Positions 13,004-22,851 of a stretch of DNA of 64,000 bases are shown piece by piece. The notes below the pieces were generated by a model. It was not told the DNA's origin and searched no databases. It saw nothing but the letters and a program-made list of their open reading frames with translations. The stretch is from Amia ocellicauda (Eukaryota > Chordata > Actinopteri > Amiiformes > Amiidae): contig NC_089850.1 of NCBI RefSeq assembly GCF_036373705.1, forward strand, positions 47,585,048 to 47,649,047, given 5' to 3'. The translations under genes were made by a program, and so were the position numbers. Within the stretch, counting starts at the first letter, position 1, and the number at the start of each line of letters is the position of its first letter.

Positions 13004-14284
13004 GTAAGTCGGGGGAATAATCTTCATTCCTGAAGTCAGTTGGATGGGCAATCACTCTAGATTGCTTTAGATATAGCAAAGCCGGCAAATATTATACACT
13101 CCCTGTTCTGCGGCAATGCGGTCTCCTCACACACAAGGTGAAGCACACAGAACAGTAACAGACATCTGCCATGTAGAGCTTACAGTATCAATATGACAGT
13201 AGTGGAAGATGGCACATTATCGTGGTGAAGTGAAAGTGACCTTGAACAGAGAGGTAATTAACAAGGCATGCAAGCCACACGAGTTTGGAGGATCAGCTTT
13301 CAAACAGCCGTTGAAAGACTGCTGTGCCAGGGAAGAGACACAGTAACCACAAGCTTTATAAAAGGGCTGACAATGCCAGTGTATAGCACAGCTAATAACA
13401 GGAAATATTCCTGAGGACAAAGTAAGGATATGCAGTATAAACAGCATTACAAACACTCTGCAGGAGAAATCAGGTATTAACTGGAAAGTCAATATGGGCT
13501 GTAAGGGAGATATATATAAACATACAATGGCTTAGTCGGTCTGACTACATTTCCAAAAAGGCACTTATTTTGGAAATGTTGCAGGCATTAGTAATAAATG
13601 AAAATTCAATATAAATCAGCATTGAAGTAATGTACAGATTTATTGGGAGGACAGCTCACCTAAAATATCTTGGGTGCAGGAATACGGTCGAGATACCGGT
13701 ATTTATTTTAAAATCACTGAAACAAATTCTCAAGCCAACTTTGACATATTCCACTGAGATAGTGGTTTTGATTGTAGGTCTGAGAAAGGTAGTTGATCTG
13801 TCTGAGTGAACTGAAAACCTAAAATATTCTCACTGCAAGATGGAGCTAACATTTCAAGTTCACCAGAAACACAATTGTCAATTTTGGACTGAAATTGTTG
13901 TTTAATTATTTTAATATGATTTAGGGACAGTGATGCATTAATATATTTTCTCCAACACCGAATGCATTGAGAAATAGCTCTTAAATAATGAATAAATATT
14001 TAAATACCCTTGAAAACCAGTTGAAGATTCACAGCTTAAAATTAGTTTCTTGGCTGTGTCTGTGTCCGTAGTCCCACTCATGATGATAGTCTCCTACAGT
14101 TGGATGTATATTAGTGATAGAAATTATAGGTAATTACACAGATACAGAAATCCTGTGCAAAGTTCTGTTGTTGAATTCCTCTGCACATCCGTATAATGTT
14201 CTTATTTTATGCAGTTTTAATTACAATGGCATTATTACAAGCTTTATTTCTAAACTCACTCCTATGATGCCATTCCATAGGTTG

Positions 14285-16295
14285 AAGAAAACATAAAGGA
14301 TATGGCTGTTATAATGGGGGATTTGAATTTCCCAAACATAGATTGGGAAAGCTCAGTTTGGACTACAGAAGCAGAAACAGAAGTGGTTGAGATGGTAAAT
14401 GACTTCTTTCTAACTCAATTTGTCAGGGAAACAACCAGAGAGAGAGCATGCATTGACTTGACACTAGTTAGAGAACCAATGGCAAACTGTGATCACAATA
14501 TGGTTAGCTTTGAGGCATACTTTCAAAAAACAAGGACCACGTCTTAAACAATGGTCTACAATTTTAGAAAAGCAAACCTTGAAGGTATGTAGGCGGTACT
14601 TAATAGAAAGAATCAATAGAAATAAAATGTTGTATAGTGCATACAAAAGGGATAGAAATGAAACAAAATACAAAGAATATATTGAACTGCAAAGAGATGT
14701 TATGAAAGGGATCAGGAAAGCAAAGAGGGAAATAGAAAGAAACATAGCTCTTGGAGCTAAAACTAATGCAAAGACCTTTTTTCAATACTACAACAGCAAG
14801 AGGTCAATAAAGGACGAAGTGAAACAGATAAAGGGCAAAAATGGAAGTATCTTGGAAAATGATGATGAGAACAAAAGATGTGGCAAATGTTCTAAATGAG
14901 TATTTCTCAGAGGTTTTTACAAAATAAAAAACGGATAACATGCCACAGGTTAACAACCAGTCCAGTCAAACCCTAAGAGAGATCAGGATAAATGAGGAGG
15001 AGGTGCTAAAGGGACTAGCAGAATTAAAAACAAACTAATCACCTGGGCCAGATGGTATATTTCCAACAGTACTTAAAGAAATTAGTGAAATTATTTATAG
15101 GCCGCTAACTCAAATATTCCAAATGACACTTAGAACAGGGGATGTGCCAACTGACTGGAAGACAGCAAATGTCATACCAATCCACAAGAAAGGGGTCAAA
15201 ACTGAGCCAGGAAATTACAGACCAATCGGTCTCACTTGCATTACTTATTATTAGACAGAAAATAGAGGAGCATCTTAATGAAAACCATATTCGTGGAGAT
15301 AGTCAACATGGGTTTAGACGAGGCAGATCATGTCTTACTAATTTATTAGAATTTTTTGAACATGCAACTGCAGCTGTAGATCAGGTGAAAGCATATGATA
15401 TGATATACTTAGATTTCCAAAAAGCTTTTGATAAGGTTCCACACCAAAGACTGATCCTCAAATTGGAAGCTGTAGGCATTCAGGGTAATGTAAGTAGATG
15501 GATTATGAACTGGTTGATGTTTAGGAAACAGAGGGTGTCGATTAGAGGAATTGCTTCTAATTGGAGTGAGGTTGTTAGTGGAGTTCCACAGGGATCAGTA
15601 CTAGGGCCTTTGCTTTTTCTAATCTATATTAATGATCTGGACTCTGGGATAGTTAGCAAACTTGTCAAATTTGCAGATGATACTAAAATAGGTGGATCAG
15701 CAGATACAATCTCGGCAGCACAGGCTATTCAGAGGGACTTAGATAATATTCAGTTCAGTAATGTTCAGACTGTACAATGCACTAGTTAGAGCTCATCTGG
15801 ATACTGTGTGCAGTTCTGGGCTCCACACTTCAAGAAAGATATCGCTGCTCTAGAGGCAGTTCAGAGGAGAGCAACCAGACTTATTCCAGGTCTGAATGGA
15901 AAGTCCTACTGAGAGACTGAGGAAGTGAACCTTTTCACCCTGGAACAGAGGAGACTACGTGGGGACTTGATTAAAGTCTTCAAAATCATGAAAGGCATCA
16001 ACCACATCAAACCAGAGGAGCTTTTCCAGATCAGCAGGGACACACGCACCCGGGGACACAAATGGAAATTGGACTTCAAGGCATTCAAGACGGAAAACAG
16101 GAGACACTTCTTCACACAGAGAGTCGTCACAATCTGGAACAAACTCCCCAGCGATGTGGTTGAAGCTGAAAGTTTGGGAACATTTAAAAATAGACTGGAT
16201 AGGATCCTTGGATCACTTAGTTATTAATGGACACCAAAGAGCACGATGGGTCAAATGGCCTCCTCTCGTTTGTAAACTTTCTTATGTTCTAAAGG
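14285..16295 (+). mobile_element. CR1/Rex1-like LINE, + strand, 5'-truncated with internal deletions
   Basis: It is the same family as the - strand copy at 6.2-8.8 kb. It begins within the endonuclease (VIMGDLNFPNIDWES at about 14305) and runs to the element's real 3' end, where tgggtcaaatggcctcctct and a ttcttatgttct tail end near 16292. Compared with the other copy it lacks about 12 codons in the endonuclease, about 150 bp between the two domains, and about 250 bp after DLDNIQ in the reverse transcriptase. Confidence 0.92.
14302..16227 (+). pseudogene. Broken LINE ORF2 (endonuclease end and reverse transcriptase)
   Basis: Frames: endonuclease end (14302-14547, NCDHNMVSFEAY), connector (14489-14899, KMLYSAYKRDRNETKY), reverse transcriptase fingers and palm (15142-15789, SQHGFRRGRSCLTNLLE, LDFQKAFDKVPHQRL, SGVPQGSVLGPLLF, FADDTKIGGSAD). 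The C-terminal region follows at 15925-16227 (LEQRRLRGDLIKVFKIMKG, FFTQRVVTIWNKLPSDVVE). Stops and deletions separate the pieces, so it is dead. Confidence 0.9.
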
Positions 16296-17181
16296 AAAAA
16301 AAATAAATTCTGTCCACGAGAGCTGGCACTGAAAATTACAGACTGCATATTTTCCTCTCATTTTCAGCCCCCATGTAAACAGCGTTTGGCTTTAGAGCCA
16401 CTTCAGTACTGCCACTCTGTGAAAGAGCACAGAACAGCCAGGAACAATAAACAGAGCTGTTTCTCAAATGCCTGGCAGCCCCATTTCTTGTCATGGACTA
16501 TGCAGAAGTCCCCAACTCCCCCGCTGCTTCGTTACTGGCCTCCCATTCTCTCCACAGGGTTTTTGATTCCAAATAAAGTTGTAGGAGGGAAGACAAATTG
16601 CCCATGTGAACGATTGTTTACAGAAACGCAGGCACAGGCCCATAGAAGTCATTGCACTTTAGCCCTATATGGATACAAGATACAATACAAGAACCACTTA
16701 CAGCAGGCCCGGCTGAATCAGTATAATAGTACAACACACAAAAAAGAGAATTATATGAATGTCTTCAATTGAATTTCGCAATGAACCCTCTTTGACTGGC
16801 TTTCATTTTTCAGTGGCCAGTCTTTTTCAGATATACTTCAATGTTATCAGAAACCCTTAACTGTCAGGTGCTAATTCTGTCACAGTGGTATCCTAGTTAG
16901 TTGCTGCTGTGGACTCCAGCTTTATTGCATTATCTTCTGCATCAGTAATAATTATTCATCAAGCTTGCTGCTTATTTGCTTGAAGTTGCTCTTCCTTTGG
17001 GATGTTATCCATTTAAACTTCTAGACTTCCTCTAGTTGGGTCCCTTAATCCAGTCATCCCTGTACAGAGATATTGCTCAATGTTCACTGGGCGTGTTGCA
17101 TTAAGAAGTGATATTGTGTTTGTCTGTGTCTGGTGGTCTTTCACACCGTTTCAGTGCTGTGGGGCTTGTGCTGTGTTGCAG

Positions 17182-17299
17182 GCAGAAGCAGCAGATCATT
17201 TATTTGCATGAGAAGATCAGAGAAAATGAGCTGAGGGTCCAACAAGTCATCCAGAGTCAGCGTGGGGGCTGTGACGACCCCTACCGCCTGAAATTGAAG
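17182..17299 (+). CDS. cep85l: cep85l coiled-coil exon (QKQQIIYLHEK)
   Basis: The acceptor is TGTTGCAG before 17182 and the donor is AAG|GTAAAC at 17299/17300. The 118-bp exon starts with the third base of an Arg codon and ends in phase 0. It encodes QKQQIIYLHEKIRENELR and continues to DPYRLKLK, a clear match to the CEP85L segment QKQQITHLHERIRDNELR. There are no stops in frame. Confidence 0.85.
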
Positions 17300-18000
17300 G
17301 TAAACACCTAATTCAGTCTATTAGCACACCCAGGGCAAGGTCAGCAGGCCCAGAGTAGAACTAGTCTTGGACTGCCCAGTGCTATTTTAGGTCGAGTATT
17401 CCAAGGCTAGGGCTAATAAAAGAGGGATAGAAAGAGGCTTTATACACAAATGCACCGTGAGTTTCTGCTAATTGTATCACTTCAAACTTCTTTTCCATTT
17501 GAATTGCAATTTTATGCATTTTTACTCAAGGCATTCCTCATCATGTGTTTCTTCAAACACAAATTCAAGAAGTAATATCACGGTACGTTCCACAGTGTAG
17601 ATTATATACAAATACAGTGTGACCCAGTCAAGTGTGCATGCATCTGTATTTTGAGCACATATCTTACTACAGTCTCAGTTTCAGATTAAAAGCAGTCCAT
17701 TAGTAGTTACTATATCTTCAAATTCTGTTTTTGCTTCACTCTATCCATACATTATATTGTGTGTGTTTGTGTGTAAAAGCACAAAGGAACTCTTTATTTA
17801 TTTATTTTACCGCCACCTGCTGTGTTGCTGAAGGTGACATCATGACTTGGATAAACTACACAGATTAATGTATATTACATTTTTCTGCATTTTTTCTAAA
17901 TGTCAGACTTTGTGTAACTGTGTCAGCTGTGCTTCTTGTTTGCTGCTGAGCAATCTAATTCTCAACATTCAAGAGGTTATTTATGTATTTATTTAACCAG

Positions 18001-18126
18001 GAATCGCAGTACGAGAAGTCACCCTTGCAGGCACAGTTTTCGGAGAGATCAGATGCTCTCTGCTGTGAAGATGGAGAGCTGCAGCAGGCTTGCGCTGAGC
18101 TGCAGGTCATAAAAATGGAGGAGAAG
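18001..18126 (+). CDS. cep85l: cep85l coiled-coil exon (ESQYEKSPLQ)
   Basis: The acceptor is ATTTAACCAG before 18001 and the donor is AAG|GTATGC at 18126/18127; both ends are in phase 0 (42 codons). It reads ESQYEKSPLQAQFSERS and ends in KMEEK. The mammalian segment (PQYENTSLQTPFSEES) continues for about 20 more residues before its KKKLEEK end, so this exon is either shorter in this lineage or has lost an in-frame piece. Confidence 0.8.
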
Positions 18127-18781
18127 GTATGCATTTATTTTCTGCTTATCGATTCCTCTGTTTTTACAGATTTAGTTGCAGTCAGGTGAACCTCTGCTCA
18201 CACGGTCCAGCAGTGATTAACAAACTTAATTACCCAGATATTGTTGTGTTGTTGTGTAATGATAAGGGTGATGTCAAATGCTTAATCAAGGTTAGAAGAC
18301 AGGTTGTGGTTTTATTTTATGGGGTGTTTGAAATACACTGTGTGCTATTCCTGGAGCTTTAGAGTTCAAGCATCGATGAAGGATCCAGGAACTAAAACCG
18401 TTAGCCAAGTTTCATCGGCAATGAACCAACAGAGTTTGTTCAAACTGGAATGTATTGCTGTAAATTCAGAAAATGTTTGCTCTCTCTCATACTGAGTACA
18501 ACTGTATTTTTCCTTTTCAGACAGAAATTTTGATTGCACAGAACTGCTGCACGGTGACAGTGTCTCTCTAGTATCAGGGTGCAGCAACTGAAGTGAATTT
18601 TGGCCTTTATAAAAATAAATAAGAGCTTATTCATGCACATAAATGTGCCCCAAACCTGTATGTTCCATCCTAAAAATGTAAATGCATTTTCTTGTATATC
18701 AAAGTAGAAATATTGTCTAAAGTGTCCTCTGTGAATGTCTTGGCCGTGCAGCTGAATTGATTCACTCTTGCTGTTTTAAAG

Positions 18782-18934
18782 CTGAAAACAAGAGACAAGT
18801 ACATCAGCAGCTTAAAGAAAAAATGTCAACGAGAAAGCGAGCAAAACCAGGAAAAACGGCAGCGTATCGAGACACTGGAGAAATACCTCGCTGACCTGCC
18901 CTCCCTGGAGGATGTGCAGAGTCAGGAACAGGAG
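18782..18934 (+). CDS. cep85l: cep85l conserved core exon ([15 protein letters not shown])
   Basis: The acceptor is TTTTAAAG before 18782 and the donor is GAG|GTACGG at 18934/18935; both ends are in phase 0 (51 codons). It encodes [20 protein letters not shown] and [21 protein letters not shown], the most conserved stretch of the CEP85/CEP85L family. No disruption is visible. Confidence 0.9.
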
Positions 18935-19516
18935 GTACGGCCGCTCGCCTTCTCTCAGTTTACCTGTCAGAACAGATGAGTACTGGACCATCAATCAAGC
19001 CCTCAAGCAAGGATGCATCTGCACATCTGAGGGGGCGAGAGAGCTGAAGCAGCTCTCTACATAACAAACGAGAGGCGTGAAGCACTACATCTGTCAGAAA
19101 TGATGTCAGACACCCTGATCTGAGTTTCTTCACTGTCAGATACGTGACACTTGTTGCTGCGACATGCTTTATACATGTTTGTAATATACCTATCCTTCTC
19201 CCCCGTATTATACAAAATCACACATTGTAAGACACTGATATGAAGTAAAAAACTGTATATGAATACATTTTGTAGTATGGTTATGTACCACCAGAGGGCA
19301 GTAAAAGTTAGGCTATGAATGACCGTTCCTTTTGAACAGAAGTGCATCCATCTTTTCTTTCTTTCTGCAATGTGTAGCAGACCCCCCCCCCCACACACAC
19401 CAATATCAACACACCCTGTCTTCCATGAGTTCAGTTATTGAGTAGTGAAATCTGCTGTCTGCCTCTCTGTTGCCGATACTTGAGTTGTGAAAAAGGGCTT
19501 GTGTTGTGTGTCTCAG

Positions 19517-19671
19517 CTGGCCATTGTTCAGGAAAGGGCCAGAGGGCTGCAGGAGCGAGTCGGTGAGCTGGAGAAGAGCCTGGGCCAGAGCCGAGTCCTA
19601 GTCCAGGAGAAGGAGGCCCTGATTGAGTCCCAGAGGAAGAAGGAGAAGGAGCTGGTTGGCTCTGTACAGAG
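19517..19671 (+). CDS. cep85l: cep85l coiled-coil exon (KKEKELVGSVQ)
   Basis: The acceptor is GTGTCTCAG before 19517 and the donor is CAGAG|GTAGTG at 19671/19672. The 155-bp exon ends in phase 2 and is open throughout. It reads LAIVQERARGLQERVGELEK and ends in QRKKEKELVGSVQ, matching CEP85L (KKKEKELVTTVQ). The donor is weaker than its neighbours (GTAGTG). Confidence 0.85.
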
Positions 19672-20978
19672 GTAGTGTGGGTTTAATTGTTTTGCAGGTC
19701 ATAGAGAAATACACACATGTGCCTCAGACAGTTCTGTAAGCCTCATGTGACCACACAAGGGAATGGTGTACCTGCACGCTACACTTGATCTTTCTGTGTC
19801 CAAAGGCAACATGTTTTAAGTCTGAAAGCTTGAGGCAGTACCTTGCACGTGCACTAGAAATGTCTGTTTAAATGTAGCCTTTACATTTTCAAATTTGTAT
19901 GCCTTTGCTGGTTTGGGCTGCAGCAGGGAAACAAATCTTTCCAATGTTTTGAGCCCCTACAATAAACAACTTCACAACTTCAAGAGCAGTCCATGGGGAC
20001 GAACTCTGATGTTGAGCAACAATTCTAGATATAGTGCAACATTTCTTATGCTGTTAACACAGAGAGGAATGGAATACTTTTGTGACTCATATTTGGCCAT
20101 CAGGATAAGCCCTGAACAGTAACATGAGTTGTGAACAAGGAACTGTCATTAAGCTCATGTTAGGGAGTGGTCATCTCTACTGAACTAGTTTTGCAACATC
20201 AAAAAAGCCTTGTGCTTCATCGCAGCTCGTCTTCCAGTTGAAAATTGCATTGTAAATGTGAGACTTTTTCCCACCATGACAATGCAACCAGAATCATTAC
20301 AGATTTTCAAACCTATTCCTAAGCTGACATGTGCCATTCTTTTTTTATAATGGTTGGGTGATTATCAACTTGTTCACTTTTTCTTTTTAACCAGACATTG
20401 TGACATGCTAAACTTTAATGGTCTTCTTTCAGGGCTTCAAATGGCATGGCATCTTCCTGTAAATACTTGTAAACATACTTCAGTTGGCTGACATGGAGAA
20501 TCTACAATCAAATTTTTATTTAATGCACCAGGATAACAAAAATACTGACTGAAGCCTTTCAACCTAAATGTAAACAAAATGTTGATGTCTTCTGGTTATT
20601 GACCCATTTTTCTTTGTCTCCAGCACTTGGTTGGTTAAACACCTTGAATGTTGTTTGAACTTTGATATATAATCTTAGCATCCCTGCATAAGACACACAG
20701 CCAAACTACCAGATAGGGATGCATGTGCGTCTGTTTCATTTGATGTTTCAGTGCGTTTATACAAATTAGGATTTGTCAAAAACTACTGGGTCTGAGTGCA
20801 TCTGTCCATGGGGGTAGTCAAGTCAGGACATGTTGTCAGTCGAGATGATTCCATATCTGTTCTGTAGGCTTCATGTCTGGGGTCTCAGCACTCATTACAA
20901 AGCCTCCCTGCCCTTTTTGTCACTGCTGGCGTCTTCTCTCCTCTGACGTTGCTCCGTTGCCTCTGCTCCTTTGCGTAG

Positions 20979-21096
20979 CTTGCAGCACAAAGTGGAGCAG
21001 TGCCTTGAGGATGGCGTCAGGCTGTCCATGCTGGACATGAAACGGCTGGAATGTGACAACACGCGTCTCCAGGAGCAGCACAGCCAGAGCACCAAG
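20979..21096 (+). CDS. cep85l: cep85l coiled-coil exon (LQHKVEQCLEDG)
   Basis: The acceptor is TTGCGTAG before 20979 and the donor is AAG|GTATCC at 21096/21097. The 118-bp exon completes a Ser codon begun in the previous exon and ends in phase 0. It encodes LQHKVEQCLEDGVRLSMLDM, matching [20 protein letters not shown] of CEP85L. It is open, and lies 176 bp before the Tc1 element. Confidence 0.85.
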
Positions 21097-21272
21097 GTAT
21101 CCCACCCCCTCCTGTAGGAGCGCCGGGGCTGCCTGAGCACGAGGGGAAGCTGTGACAGAGATCAGAGCACACAAACCAGTCCTCAAATATAGAGCTGATC
21201 TACAGTAGTTTAAATGTCAGTCCCAGCTTTTTAATAATTGTAATGTTTTAATATTTTTAATTTAATTTAATA

Positions 21273-22593
21273 TCTCTTAAAGGGAGTGCTCCTAATCTCA
21301 GCTCATTACCTGTATAAAAGACACCTGTCCACAGAAGCAATCAATCAATCAGATTCCAAACTCTCCACCATGGCCAAGACCAAAGAGCTGTCCAAGGATG
21401 TCAGGGACAAGACTGTAGACCTACACAAGGCTGGAATGGGCTACAAGACCATCGCCAAGCAGCTTGGTGAGAAGGTGACTACAGTTGGTGCGATTATTCG
21501 CAAATGGAAGAAACACAAAATAACTGTCAGTCTCCCTCGGTCTGGGGCTCCATGCAAGATCTCACCTCGTGGAGTTTCAATGATCATGAGAACGGTGAGG
21601 AATCAGCCCAGAACTACACGGGAGGATCTTGTTAATGATCTCAAGGCAGCTGGGACCATAGTCACCAAGAAAACAATTGGTAACACACTACGCCGTGAAG
21701 GACTGAAATCCTGCAGCGCCCGCAAGGTCCCCCTGCTCAAGAAAGCACATGTACAGGCCCGTCTGAAGTTTGCCAATGAACATCTGAATGATTCAGAGGA
21801 GAACTGGGTGAAAGTGTTGTGGTCAGATGAGACCAAAATTGAGCTCTTTGGCATCAACTCAACTCGCCGTGTTTGGAGGAGGAGGAATGACCCCAAGAAC
21901 ACCATCCCCACCGTCAAACATGGAGGTGGAAACATTATGCTTTGGAGGTGTTTTTCTGCTAAGGGGACAGGACAACTGCACCGCATCAAAGGGACGATGG
22001 ACGGGGCCATGTACTATCAAATCTTGGGTGAGAACCTCCTTCCCTCAGCCAGGGCATTGAAAATGGGTCGTGGATGGGTATTCCAGCATGACAATGACCC
22101 GAAACACACAGCCAATGCAACAAAGGAGTGGCTCAAGAAGAAGCACATTAAGGTCCTGGAGTGGCCTAGCTAGTCTCCAGACCTTAATCCCATAGAAAAT
22201 CTGTGGAGGGAGCTGAAGGTTCGAGTTGCCAAACGTCAGCCTCGAAACCTTAATGACTTGAAGAGGTTCTGCAAAGAGGAGTGGGACAAAATCCCTCCTG
22301 AGATGTGTGCAAACCTGGTGGCCAACTACAAGAAACGTCTCACCTCTGTGATTGCCAACAAGGGTTTTGCCACCAAGTACTAAGTCGAAGGGGTCAAATA
22401 CTTATTTCCCTCATTAACATGCAAATCAATTTATAACTTTTTTTAAATGCGTTTTTTCTGGATTTTTTTGTTGTTATTCTGTCTCTCACTGTTAAAATAC
22501 ACCTACTATTAAAATTATAGACTGATCATTTCTTTGTCAGTGGGCAAACGTACAAAATCAGCAGTGGATCAAATACTTTTTTCCCTCACTGTA
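21273..22593 (+). mobile_element. Tc1-like transposon copy A, left terminal repeat missing
   Basis: It is about 1.3 kb and strongly similar to copy B at 56152-57495. The right end carries the full terminal repeat, including the family's tttgatcc-type direct repeat motif, and finishes in ...CTGTA at 22593. The left terminal repeat (about 260 bp in copy B) is absent. Homology starts abruptly at 21273, the loop of the hairpin that copy B carries at 56379-56475. The element lies in a cep85l intron and its right end is 12 bp from an exon. This Tc1 family is widespread in fishes, and Tc1 elements of this kind have been reported in parasitic lampreys. Confidence 0.93.
21370..22383 (+). pseudogene. 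Tc1 transposase of copy A, one premature stop
   Basis: The frame runs 337 codons from [11 protein letters not shown] to NKGFATKY, the usual size for Tc1 transposases. N-terminal paired-like helix-turn-helix DNA-binding segments cover about residues 1-110 ([38 protein letters not shown]). The DDE catalytic core follows: first Asp in [10 protein letters not shown], second in [10 protein letters not shown], and the Glu in [15 protein letters not shown] at 22171-22173 replaces the Gln that copy B keeps ([10 protein letters not shown]). It cuts the protein just before the catalytic Glu, so the product should be inactive. Apart from this the frame is open, suggesting fairly recent insertion. Confidence 0.92.
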
Positions 22594-22605
22594 TGTGCCT
22601 CGACC

Positions 22606-22654
22606 AGTAGACAGGAAACTGATATGAGGCTGGAAATAGAAAAGGGAGATGCAG
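22606..22654 (+). pseudogene. cep85l: cep85l exon remnant abutting the Tc1 end, frameshifted
   Basis: The bases read SRQETDMRLEIEKGDA before a GCAG|GTACAT donor at 22654/22655. The CEP85L counterpart is SQQDEIDRMILEIQSMQ, which should end in phase 0 on Met-Gln. Here ATG CAG does precede the donor, but it lies in a different frame from the upstream LEI, so an indel shifts the frame. The right end of the Tc1 element (22593) is only 12 bp upstream, leaving no room for the normal acceptor tract and the first codons of the exon. Confidence 0.55.
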
Positions 22655-22743
22655 GTACATTTGAACTGCTCTGTGTTTGTGCTATAAATGTTATCAAATT
22701 CCAGTGCTGTCCTTTAATCTGCTTGTGTGTGTGTATTCTCCAG

Positions 22744-22851
22744 GCAACAGAGAAGAAGCTGTTGATGGAAAAAACGATTCCACAGGACCTAAGGAAGCAG
22801 CTGCTAGAAAAAGAGGCCGACCTGCAGAAACTCTCTCTCACACCTGAGGAG
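22744..22851 (+). CDS. cep85l: cep85l coiled-coil exon (KKLLMEKTIPQDL)
   Basis: The acceptor is TATTCTCCAG before 22744 and the donor is GAG|GTAAAC at 22851/22852; both ends are in phase 0 (36 codons). It reads ATEKKLLMEKTIPQDL and EKEADLQKLSL, aligning with the CEP85L stretch ending in KKERNVQRL. It is open. Spliced straight to the last exon it would meet a stop at once (CAA TGA), so at least one exon is needed in between. Confidence 0.75.

Larger units (their letters stand above)
13004..17181. other. cep85l intron carrying the + strand LINE
   Basis: A 4.2-kb intron between the stop-containing exon and the exon at 17182. The LINE occupies 14285-16295. The flanks (13004-14284 and 16296-17181) show nothing recognisable. 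Confidence 0.55.

Noticed and set aside
16386..16772. 128-codon ORF between the LINE and the cep85l exon
   Set aside because: Composition looks random, with no domain, and it does not match the cep85l segment expected upstream of QKQQII.
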